Source: Pseudorhodobacter turbinis
Lineage (GTDB): Bacteria > Pseudomonadota > Alphaproteobacteria > Rhodobacterales > Rhodobacteraceae
Reading direction: 5' to 3'
Length of the DNA stretch: 64,000 nt
NCBI RefSeq assembly: GCF_005234135.1
Contig: NZ_CP039965.1
Span: forward strand, 806,001 to 870,000
Shown here: positions 54,799 through 62,426 of the stretch, piece after piece
Layout of the letters: each line of letters opens with the position of its first letter
Position numbering within the stretch: position 1 is the stretch's first letter
Notes under the pieces: generated by a model
Databases searched by the model: none
Seen by the model: only the letters and a program-made list of their open reading frames with translations
What the model was told of the DNA's origin: nothing
Position numbers and translations under genes: made by a program

Positions 54799-55887
54799 TT
54801 ATGCCACCTCTGCATAGGGTGCGGCAGAAACCAAAGCACCATTTTCGGAAAACACATAGATATGGGCAGGGTCGAGATAGACGGACAGTTTTTGCCCCAA
54901 GGCCAGATTATGAACACCATGTATCAAGCCCACCCAACGCGCCCCATAGTGGTCCAGATGCACAAAGGTTTCAGATCCGGTAATTTCGGTTACGGTCAAT
55001 CTGGCTTCGAATTGCATCGCCCCTGCCACATGAGGGCTCAACTCCAGATGGTTAGGCCGGAACCCGGCCTTGTAGCGACCATCCGGCAGGTCCGCGATGG
55101 CCCCGCTTGCCTGAACGGTTGTATCATCGCCAAAGCGCAAAACCGATCCGGTCTTGACGATATCCAGAAAATTCATCGGCGGGTCGGAAAACACCCGTGC
55201 TGTCGTGTCATTCACTGGGCGGCGATAAACATGCGGCGTCAGACCAAATTGCGTGACGCGCCCCTCCCAAAGGGTGGCAGTGTTGCCGCCCAGCAGCAGC
55301 GCTTCTTCCGGCTCGGTCGTGGCATAAACAAATATGGACCCGGCTTCTTCAAATATCTTGGGGATTTCTGCGCGCAACTCTTCACGCAGCTTGTAATCCA
55401 GATTGGCCAGGGGTTCATCCAGCAAAACCAGCCCTGCATCCTTGACCAAGGCGCGGGCCAATGCGCACCGCTGCTGTTGACCACCCGACAGTTCCAGCGG
55501 TTTGCGCGCCAGAAACGGTGTCAGCTTCATCAGATCTGCGGCCTTTTTCACATCGGAATCAATTTCGGCAGCCGACTTGCCAAGCAAGCGCATGGGGCTG
55601 GCGATATTGTCGTAAACAGTCATTGAGGGGTAGTTTATGAACTGCTGATAGACCATGGCCACACGGCGATCCTGCACCCGCATCCCCGTCACATCCGCAC
55701 CATTCCAGAATATTCGCCCCGTATTCGGCACATCCAGCCCAGCCATCAGCCGCATCAACGAGGTTTTCCCCGAACTCGTCGGCCCCAACAGCACATTCAT
55801 CGTGCCGTTTTGCAATTCCAGATCCGTGGGGTGGATATGGGTCTGCCCCTCTAAAACCTTTGATACGCCTTGCAATTTTAACGACAT
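54799..55887 (-). CDS. Glycerol ABC transporter ATPase 1 (GlpS-like)
   Basis: 362 residues: Walker A LLGPTSSGKTSLMRLM (about residue 35), a normal signature LSGGQQQRCALARAL and Walker B LVLLDEPLANLD. At the switch position it reads FVYATTEPEEAL, so the usual histidine is replaced. A TOBE-type C-terminus follows. The gene begins two bases after glpD. Confidence 0.92.
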   Translation of the reverse strand: MSLKLQGVSKVLEGQTHIHPTDLELQNGTMNVLLGPTSSGKTSLMRLMAGLDVPNTGRIFWNGADVTGMRVQDRRVAMVYQQFINYPSMTVYDNIASPMRLLGKSAAEIDSDVKKAADLMKLTPFLARKPLELSGGQQQRCALARALVKDAGLVLLDEPLANLDYKLREELRAEIPKIFEEAGSIFVYATTEPEEALLLGGNTATLWEGRVTQFGLTPHVYRRPVNDTTARVFSDPPMNFLDIVKTGSVLRFGDDTTVQASGAIADLPDGRYKAGFRPNHLELSPHVAGAMQFEARLTVTEITGSETFVHLDHYGARWVGLIHGVHNLALGQKLSVYLDPAHIYVFSENGALVSAAPYAEVA

Positions 55888-55888
55888 G

Positions 55889-57484
55889 TCATTCCCCCAC
55901 CTTTATCACTGCAGCCGCTTTGCTTTGCATCCACGCATCCAATGCTGCGATTTGGCCTGCATCCAGCCGCAGACCCAATTTGTTGCGCCGCCAGACGACA
56001 TCTTCGGCACGGCGCGCGTATTCACGGGTCATCAACCAATCCACCTCATGCGCAGTCAGGGTTGCGCCAAAATCACGACCAAGATCGGCGGGGCTCTTGG
56101 CATCACCCAAGACAGCAGGCGCTTCGGTGCCATAGGCGCGGATCAGGCGTTTTGCCCAAAAGGCAGTTAGAAACGGATAGTCGCGGCGCAGCCCAGCAAT
56201 CAGATCCGCCACGCCATCCTGCTGAAAGTCCCCGCCCGGCAAGGCCACACCCGCCGTCCATTTCGCGGGCAAATCGGGAAAATGCGCACCGATCTTATCC
56301 AGCGCACTTTCGGCAAGCCGGCGATAAGTAGTGATCTTGCCGCCAAAGATGTTCAAAATAGGCGCGCCGCCTGTCGCATCGACCTTTAGTGTATAGTCGC
56401 GCGTCGCCGACGTGGCACTGCTCGCCCCGTCATCATACAGCGGCCGTATGCCGGAATAGGTCCAGACCACATCGGCAGCAGTGATATCTTGTTTGAAATA
56501 CTTGTTCGCAAACCCGATCAGGTAATCGCGCTCTTCGTCGGTGCAAACCGGGGCCTTGTCGGGGTTGTCATGTTCAACATCTGTGGTTCCGATCAGGGTG
56601 AAATCCTGCTCATAAGGAATGGCAAAGATAATGCGCCCATCGGTCCCTTGGAAAAAATAACATTTGTCATGATCATACAGCCGCTTGGTCACAATATGGC
56701 TACCACGAACCAGTCGCACACCCTCGGTAGAATTGATCCGAACCTTTTGCTGAATAACATCGCCGACCCATGGGCCCGCCGCGTTTACGAGCATTTTGGC
56801 GCGGCGGGTTTCGATTTGGTCGCCCCGCTCAAGCGTGATCTCCCACAGGCCGTCGACCCGTGTGGCAGACAGCACTTTCGTTCGGACCATAATTTCGGCG
56901 CCGCGCGCCTCGGCATCGCGGGCGTTCAAAATGACCAGCCGAGAATCTTCGATCCAACAATCGGAATATTCATAGGCGTGCGCGAAACGATCTTCGATTG
57001 GCGCACCTTCGGGTGTGCTGGGCAACGACAGGGTAACCGTGCCAGGCAAAATCTTGCGTCCACCCAGATTGTCGTACATGAACAGTCCCAACCGGATAAG
57101 CCAGGCGGGCCTGCGCCCCTTCATCCACGGCATGACAAATCCCAGAAACTTGGACGTGGGCGTATCCCCCTCAAACCGCATATCTTTATGATAAGGCAAG
57201 ATAAATCGCATCGGCCAACTGATATGGGGCATCGCGCACAGCAGCGTTTCGCGTTCAATCAACGCCTCACGCACCAAGCGCACCTCCCAATACTCCAAGT
57301 AGCGCAAGCCGCCATGAAACAACTTGGTTGAGGCACTGGAGGTGGCGGATGCCAGATCATTCATTTCGGCCAGTGATACGCTTAACCCGCGCCCTGCGGC
57401 ATCCCGCGCAATGCCACACCCATTGATGCCGCCGCCGATAATGAACAGATCCGTGATCTGGTTTTCAGTAGCTATCGACGACAT
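55889..57484 (-). CDS. glpD: Glycerol-3-phosphate dehydrogenase (FAD, aerobic)
   Basis: 531 residues from ATG 57484 (MSSIATENQITDLFIIGGG). The FAD-binding GGGINGCGIARDAAGRGLSV, then SSASTKLFHGGLRYLEYW and IPYEQDFTLIGTTDVEHD are hallmark GlpD segments. It oxidises glycerol 3-phosphate to dihydroxyacetone phosphate and feeds electrons to quinone at the inner membrane. It is the first gene of the glycerol operon. Upstream ATG/TTG codons are less likely because of the conserved N-terminus. Confidence 0.95.
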   Translation of the reverse strand: MSSIATENQITDLFIIGGGINGCGIARDAAGRGLSVSLAEMNDLASATSSASTKLFHGGLRYLEYWEVRLVREALIERETLLCAMPHISWPMRFILPYHKDMRFEGDTPTSKFLGFVMPWMKGRRPAWLIRLGLFMYDNLGGRKILPGTVTLSLPSTPEGAPIEDRFAHAYEYSDCWIEDSRLVILNARDAEARGAEIMVRTKVLSATRVDGLWEITLERGDQIETRRAKMLVNAAGPWVGDVIQQKVRINSTEGVRLVRGSHIVTKRLYDHDKCYFFQGTDGRIIFAIPYEQDFTLIGTTDVEHDNPDKAPVCTDEERDYLIGFANKYFKQDITAADVVWTYSGIRPLYDDGASSATSATRDYTLKVDATGGAPILNIFGGKITTYRRLAESALDKIGAHFPDLPAKWTAGVALPGGDFQQDGVADLIAGLRRDYPFLTAFWAKRLIRAYGTEAPAVLGDAKSPADLGRDFGATLTAHEVDWLMTREYARRAEDVVWRRNKLGLRLDAGQIAALDAWMQSKAAAVIKVGE

Positions 57485-57753
57485 CAGGCCTCCCCACCAA
57501 ATGATCGAGATCAATAACACAGCGAACCACGCTATGCTCGTTCTTGCAAGTTTTAATTTCGGATTTTCAAGAAAGCGAACACTTCAAACGAGTACTTCTC
57601 ACAACTTACTGCAAAAATAAGATATATTTTCGCCTTAACGGTTGAGTACTGCAGCTTGCTGTGTCGATGGGTCTGGCAAACTTATCGACTATGCAGCAAA
57701 ATACTTGCCGATACGAACAAAAAAGAACATCGTCACTCCGGAGGAATCGAATC
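57485..57753. promoter_or_regulatory. Divergent glpD/glpR control region
   Basis: 269 bp without genes between divergent glpD and glpR. It is AT-rich (for example around 57540-57630, with AATTTCGGATTTTC and AAAAATAAGATATATTTTC) and ends with a GGAGG ribosome-binding site before ATG 57754. DeoR-type GlpR would be expected to bind here. I see no clear operator repeat. Confidence 0.5.
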
Positions 57754-58515
57754 ATGTCTCAGAGCTTTCGTCAGCCCGACATCTTGGAAATTGTCCGCTC
57801 CGAGGGCAAGGTAACCGTCGAAGGCCTAGCCGAGCGCTTTGGCGTGACCGTTCAAACCATCCGCCGCGATTTGACTGAGCTTGCGGATGCGGGCCGCATT
57901 CAGCGCGTCCACGGCGGTGCTATTCAGCCCTCAGGAACCACAAACATCGGCTACGAAGACCGCCGGACCCTAAACCAGGAAACCAAACGAAACATCGCGC
58001 AGGCCTGTGCAAAACAGATCCCCGATGGGGCATCTTTGTTCCTAAACATCGGGACCAGCACAGAGGCGGTCGCCCAAGAACTGTTATCTCGACATCGGCT
58101 TTTGGTCGTAACAAATAATATGAACGTAGCGCAAATTCTGGCCGCCAACCCGGATTGCCAGGTCATTGTCACCGGGGGCACGCTGCGTCGCTCTGACGGT
58201 GGGTTGGTCGGCAGTCTGGCGTCCAATACCATCCGTCAGTTCAAGTTTGACATTGCCGTTATTGGGTGTTCTGCCTTGGACCAAGACGGCGATTTGCTTG
58301 ATTTTGATTTTCAAGAGGTAGAAGTGAGCCATGCCATCATCGCACAATCGCGGCGCTGCTTTCTTGTTGCTGACCATTCTAAATTTGAACGTACCGCCCC
58401 GGCGCGCATTGCCTCCCTTGACGAAATTGACATTTTCTTCACGGACCAGCCGTTGGCTCCAGAACTTGAAGCCCGCTGCCGTGAATGGAAGACTGAAGTC
58501 ATTCGTGCAAAGTAG
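57754..58515 (+). CDS. glpR: DeoR-family glycerol regulon repressor
   Basis: 253 residues from ATG 57754, with GGAGG seven to eleven bases before. N-terminal DeoR HTH: VTVEGLAERFGVTVQTIRRD and GRIQRVHGGAI. C-terminal sugar-phosphate sensor domain: LFLNIGTSTEAVAQEL and VIVTGGTLRRSDGGLVGSLA. Divergent from glpD and the transporter genes, so it most likely represses them until glycerol 3-phosphate accumulates. Confidence 0.92.
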   Translation: MSQSFRQPDILEIVRSEGKVTVEGLAERFGVTVQTIRRDLTELADAGRIQRVHGGAIQPSGTTNIGYEDRRTLNQETKRNIAQACAKQIPDGASLFLNIGTSTEAVAQELLSRHRLLVVTNNMNVAQILAANPDCQVIVTGGTLRRSDGGLVGSLASNTIRQFKFDIAVIGCSALDQDGDLLDFDFQEVEVSHAIIAQSRRCFLVADHSKFERTAPARIASLDEIDIFFTDQPLAPELEARCREWKTEVIRAK

Positions 58516-58644
58516 CAAAGCCAACGGATTTGATCGACATAGACACGGGTAATCCCCCGGGCTTTATGCGGCAGACCCAACGATTCACCCTCGATCTTTG
58601 TAGACAGCTTTTTAGGCCGCACTTGTTCGTTGCGGCAACCACAC

Positions 58645-58920
58645 TGTGAATCGGCGTACGAAATTGACCCACCTGTTTCGTTAATATCCGCGCTTCAAGT
58701 GCGGAGTAAAGAGGATGTGTTGTTGATCGAAGGTGTATCGAAGATCCGACTTTGGATTTTGAAGGAGAGTCGCAGCATCTGGCCTGTGACACGGGCAACC
58801 AGTTTGTCGCGCAACACGATTAAGAAGTTTCTGAATGACGACAACCCGCCATGCTATCAGCGGTACCCGCCACCGGTTCGCCTGATCTACTCCCCATTTG
58901 TTGGACAGGTTCTGGCGTAA
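58645..58920 (+). pseudogene. IS21-family IstA N-terminal remnant
   Basis: After a likely IS end TGTGAATCGGCG (58645), the frame reads LIEGVSKIRLWILKESRSIW, then SRNTIKKFLNDDNPPCYQR. This is the N-terminal helix-turn-helix of IS21 IstA. It ends after about 68 codons where another IS relic joins. The integrase core and IstB are gone. Confidence 0.75.
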
Positions 58921-59025
58921 GTTAAGCTACTCTTTGCACCTGCTGTTCTGGGGCGCTTGCGATTGTAGAACTCGATCCACGTTCGAACACTCGCCTTCGC
59001 CTCTGATCCAGTGCCCCCTACATAT
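58921..59025 (-). pseudogene. IS3-family OrfB C-terminal scrap
   Basis: The minus strand reads SVRTWIEFYNRKRPRTAGAK, the C-terminal end of an IS3 OrfB (consensus WIxFYNxxRPHTAxGG). It is bounded by the IS21 scrap on one side and the IS5 end at 59026 on the other. Confidence 0.6.
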
Positions 59026-59430
59026 GGCGTTGTTGCATAAGTCGGTTTTAAGACGCGACGTCCCCGTTCCCCTTTTGGGTCAGGCGACGCGTTCGATCTC
59101 GGCAGTGCCGAGTGCATTGAAGCGGTTCATGAGTGCCACACGGATATGGACTTCAGCAGCTTGGCGGTCGGGGTCTCGTGACGCGATCCTCTCACCGAAT
59201 GCTTTGAGACATCGCATCCCGGCCTCGATACGACTTCTGACGTAGATAGCCGGACCAGCGTTTCCAAATGGCCCTGCCCAGGCGTTGGGTCGCCCTGAGG
59301 ATGTCGTTGCGGGCTTGGGCGGAGGGACATCCTCTTTCCAGCGGCGGTCATTCTTGCGAATGGGGATGACTGCGGTGACGCCTCGATCAAGGATCGCGGT
59401 GTGACAACGGCGGGTGTCGAAGGCGCCATC

Positions 59431-59467
59431 CACTGCCCGGCAGTGCATGTTTACATGCATGTGAGGG
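59431..59467 (+). repeat. 37-bp palindromic element in IS5 transposase
   Basis: It begins CACTGCCCGGCAGTG after GCCATC, has inner hairpin GCATG-TTTA-CATGC and ends GTGAGGG before ACCGGT. Exact removal restores VTG-DGAFDT on the minus strand. No target duplication. Confidence 0.88.
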
Positions 59468-59655
59468 ACCGGTCACTGTGCCGATCTGTTCATCGGGCGG
59501 GATCTGGTCCAGAAGATGAGATAGAACCGGGCTGTCACCGTGGTCGCTTGAGGTGAACTCCACCGCCCGGATGTCGTCGGTGGCAGTATCCATCGCCAGA
59601 TGCACCTTACGATACTGGCGGCGGCGATGTGTGCCATGCTTGCGCGCAAGCCATT

Positions 59656-59696
59656 TGTTACCCGGCAGGGGATTGCATCGCAATCGCCCGAGAGGG
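59656..59696 (+). repeat. 41-bp palindromic element in IS5 transposase
   Basis: It begins TGTTACCCGGCAGGG after GCCATT, has inner hairpin GATTGC-ATC-GCAATC and ends CCGAGAGGG. Exact removal restores FLGDGE-WLARKHG. Same class as 17307-17347. Confidence 0.88.
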
Positions 59697-60003
59697 CGCC
59701 ATCGCCCAAGAACTTGATCCCCGTGCTGTCCACCAGCAGGTTCAGAGGCCCCGGCGCACGGCGGTTCGACATTTGCACCGTGATGGTCTTTTGTCGCCGA
59801 CTCAGGGTCGAAAAGTCGGGCACCGTCCAGTCCAGGCCTGCCATCTGCAGGATGCTGCCCACCATGCCAGTCGCTTGCCGCAGTGGTAGGCTGAACAGAA
59901 CCTTCACCATGAGGCAGAACTGTATCGCTGCGGGAGAAAACACTGGTGGGCGACCAGGGCGGCCCGCCTTCGGGGCGAGCCACATCATGTCCTTGTCCAA
60001 CCA

Positions 60004-60040
60004 CCCTCTCACGCATGCAGGCATGCGTTGCCGGGCAACG
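60004..60040 (-). repeat. 37-bp palindromic element in IS5 transposase (inverted)
   Basis: On the plus strand it runs from CCCTCTCACGCATGC to GTTGCCGGGCAACG, before GATCAACAG. Inner hairpin GCATGC-AG-GCATGC. Removal restores GSLLI-WLDKDM, the same transposase site (GATC/TGG) that carries the 39-bp element at 1175. Confidence 0.88.
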
Positions 60041-60386
60041 GATCAACAGTGAACCACGGCGCTTCAGCGCATCGTTGTAGGATTTCCAGTTCGTCGTGCG
60101 ATAGCGGGCGATTGGGGGCTTGCTCATGAAAGCCTGTCTAACCGCATTGTTTCACCTTGTGAATCGCCTGCCGTCAGAGTTTTGCAACAACGCCCACGAC
60201 TGCACTGATCACTTGTTTCAAGCAATCTGAAAAACTTCTTGCATTGAAAGGGGCATCCACACATGGGGTCTACAATCCGCGCCGCCGTCACTCAGCATTG
60301 GGTTGGAAAAGTCCCGTCGCATTCGAGCGTAAGGTGGCTTAAACGAGCACTAGGGGCGGCACAAGAGCGGAACAGCTCCAGACCAG

Positions 60387-60875
60387 TTAGGAAGTTTTTC
60401 CTTTGATCTGCTCATGAATTCGTGCGAGCATCACAGGGAAGTCCACAGGCTTAGTAATATAGTCGTTCGCTCCTGCCATAATGCATTGAGAGATGTCCTC
60501 CCTGAGGCTCTTGGCTGATACCATAATTATCGGCAAGTCCGCAGTAGACACCGAAGAGCGGATTGCACGAACCACTTCGACGCCGCCTAAATTTGGCATC
60601 ATGACGTCGAGCAGGATAAGGTCGACTTCCGCGCAAGCCACGACTTTGAGCGCTTCGACTCCGTCGCAGGCGACGATCACCTCAAAGCCTCGTCGTCCCA
60701 GCCACCGACGCAGGATTTCACGGTTGGCAGCAACATCATCGACTACAAGAATCCGTACAATATCCGCTTCGCCTGAAATCTCGTTTTTTCCTTGTGGCGT
60801 CGGGGCCGAGTTCGCAGCCGGAGTTGTCTCTTCAACCAAATTGCTCACGGATCCGTCCTCCATTTCAACGTTCAC
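60387..60875 (-). CDS. Single-domain response regulator
   Basis: 162 residues: an N-terminal tail of about 40 residues, then a receiver domain with RILVVDDVAANREILRRWLG (acidic pair), the phospho-acceptor Asp in VDLILLDVMMPNLG, and the conserved Lys in DYITKPVDFP. There is no output domain. It lies 38 bp past the histidine kinase stop, so they are likely partners. The GTG at 60875 starts the frame; an ATG four codons in is possible. Confidence 0.9.
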   Translation of the reverse strand: MNVEMEDGSVSNLVEETTPAANSAPTPQGKNEISGEADIVRILVVDDVAANREILRRWLGRRGFEVIVACDGVEALKVVACAEVDLILLDVMMPNLGGVEVVRAIRSSVSTADLPIIMVSAKSLREDISQCIMAGANDYITKPVDFPVMLARIHEQIKGKTS

Positions 60876-60913
60876 ATTAAACTTAATAATGGCAGCAAAA
60901 AGTTAAGGACCTG

Positions 60914-62314
60914 TCAATTGGCTTCACTATAACCTTGTCTCTTGGTTTCCTCCTCGAGGCTAAGGCTGGCAGGAACTGTCATAGTAAAGGTTGATCCCTG
61001 CCCTGGCTCGCTGAGAACCGAGATCTGCCCGCCTAGGGAGAGGCAGAGTACCCGTGAGAGGGCGAGACCAAGGCCGGTGCCGCCGAAGGCGGTGCGCACC
61101 GAGGGGCCGCCTTGCCGGTAGTCCTCAAAGATAGAGGCGATTCTATCCGCTGAAATACCGATCCCGGTGTCTTGCACAACGACCTGTAGATGATCGTCAT
61201 GCGGCCCCACCTCGACGAAAATCTTGAGTGTGACTTCACCCTCTGAAGTGAACTTCCCCGCGTTTCCAAGTAAATTGATAATTATTTGACGCAGCATTTT
61301 TGCGTCGGTCTGGATATGTCGATCAGCCTGTGGGCAATCAACGATAAGTCGGTTGCCGTTCTTTTCAATAAGCGGCAGCGTACTCGCTATTGCTTCATCG
61401 CAGAGCGTACCAATCCTGACCAAAGCAGGGTTTACCACTATGGCTTCAGGGTCTGGAGCGTCGCCGTCGAGCACCTTTGCCACGAGTGACAGGAGGTGCT
61501 TGCCTGCTGTGTTGATCCGCAATACATCCTGAGCGCAGCCGGTGTTTGCCTCAGGAGAGTCCTGAAGCTCATCTAATAAAATCTCAGAATAGCCGATGAT
61601 TGAGTTGAGCGGTGTGCGCAGCTCATGGTTCATCTTCGCAAAAAATTGAGCACGGGCGCGGCCATGCTCTTCGGCGGCCGCGCGGGCACGCTCGAGCTCG
61701 GTTGATAAAGCCCGGCCGCGGACTGCCTCGACTTCCAGTTCGGACCGCAAGCCGACGACACTGGAATAATAGAGGGCCATCCATGTCATGTAGAGCGTGG
61801 CGGCCCCAATCGAAAGCCATCCCATGATCGCAAGGGACTCGGTAGATATACGCTCCGGAAACGGACGAACCGCTGCAAGCGCAAGGAACACGCCGACGTC
61901 GAGTGCGAAGAGTGCCAGCACAAGCCAGATGCGCTTAGAGAGATAGAAGATACCAAGAAGCAGGCTTACTGCGAGCCACGGCATAAAGGGTGAGGAGAAA
62001 CCGCCATAATGATAGGCCCCATAGAGAGAGGTCATTGCCAACCCCTGGAACGAGATCAGCGCCACAAGTGCGATGTCGCCTGTCGCGCGCAGAACGAAGG
62101 GTAACGCCCAAAAGCTGCAGATCGATGCTGCTAGCACGAAGAGACCTACTTTCCCCTGCGGGGAGGCAATGAAAAGGTAGATGCACATCGGTTGCGCGAT
62201 GAGCGGTCCGAAAAGATGTGTGAAAACGAAGGTGCGCGCCATCTCGCGCGCAGTCCTCCGCTGACGGATAGCTTCGGGTATGAACCAATCTATAATCTTG
62301 GTATTCATTGTCAT
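60914..62314 (-). CDS. Membrane sensor histidine kinase
   Basis: 466 residues from ATG 62314 with AAAGG eight bases upstream (other starts at 62338 and 62308 are possible). Six or so membrane helices (about residues 25-195), then a coiled linker, a HisKA domain with FFAKMNHELRTPLNSIIGY (His about 245), and a HATPase_c domain (IIINLLGNAGKFTSEGEV, DTGIGISADRI, FGGTGLGLALSRVL). The topology, a six-helix sensor with little periplasmic loop, is like CqsS and LqsS. It is encoded between a CqsA-like enzyme and a response regulator. Confidence 0.9.
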   Translation of the reverse strand: MTMNTKIIDWFIPEAIRQRRTAREMARTFVFTHLFGPLIAQPMCIYLFIASPQGKVGLFVLAASICSFWALPFVLRATGDIALVALISFQGLAMTSLYGAYHYGGFSSPFMPWLAVSLLLGIFYLSKRIWLVLALFALDVGVFLALAAVRPFPERISTESLAIMGWLSIGAATLYMTWMALYYSSVVGLRSELEVEAVRGRALSTELERARAAAEEHGRARAQFFAKMNHELRTPLNSIIGYSEILLDELQDSPEANTGCAQDVLRINTAGKHLLSLVAKVLDGDAPDPEAIVVNPALVRIGTLCDEAIASTLPLIEKNGNRLIVDCPQADRHIQTDAKMLRQIIINLLGNAGKFTSEGEVTLKIFVEVGPHDDHLQVVVQDTGIGISADRIASIFEDYRQGGPSVRTAFGGTGLGLALSRVLCLSLGGQISVLSEPGQGSTFTMTVPASLSLEEETKRQGYSEAN

Positions 62315-62426
62315 AAGCTCGGCCTTTGTTATTCCCATCGCACACGTCCGAAGCCGTAAGCAGCGGCTCGGCTTCTCCAGCAGTCACGATAGGCAAGGGC
62401 GCGTTGATCGAACTTGCGGGGGTGGG

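Larger units (their letters stand above)
59026..60194 (-). mobile_element. IS5-family element, decayed, carrying three palindromic elements
   Basis: The ends share the perfect 12-bp inverted repeat GGCGTTGTTGCA (59026-59037, 60183-60194). The transposase (minus strand, from MSKPPIARYRTTNWKSYNDA at 60127 to ALGTAEIERVA at about 59092) contains intact-looking blocks (MVGSILQMAGLDWTVPDFST; HRRRQYRKVHLAMDTATDDI; RCLKAFGERIASRDPDRQAA). It is broken by elements at 60004-60040, 59656-59696 and 59431-59467, plus compensating frameshifts near 59245-59335. It is inactive unless elements are bypassed or removed. Confidence 0.9.
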
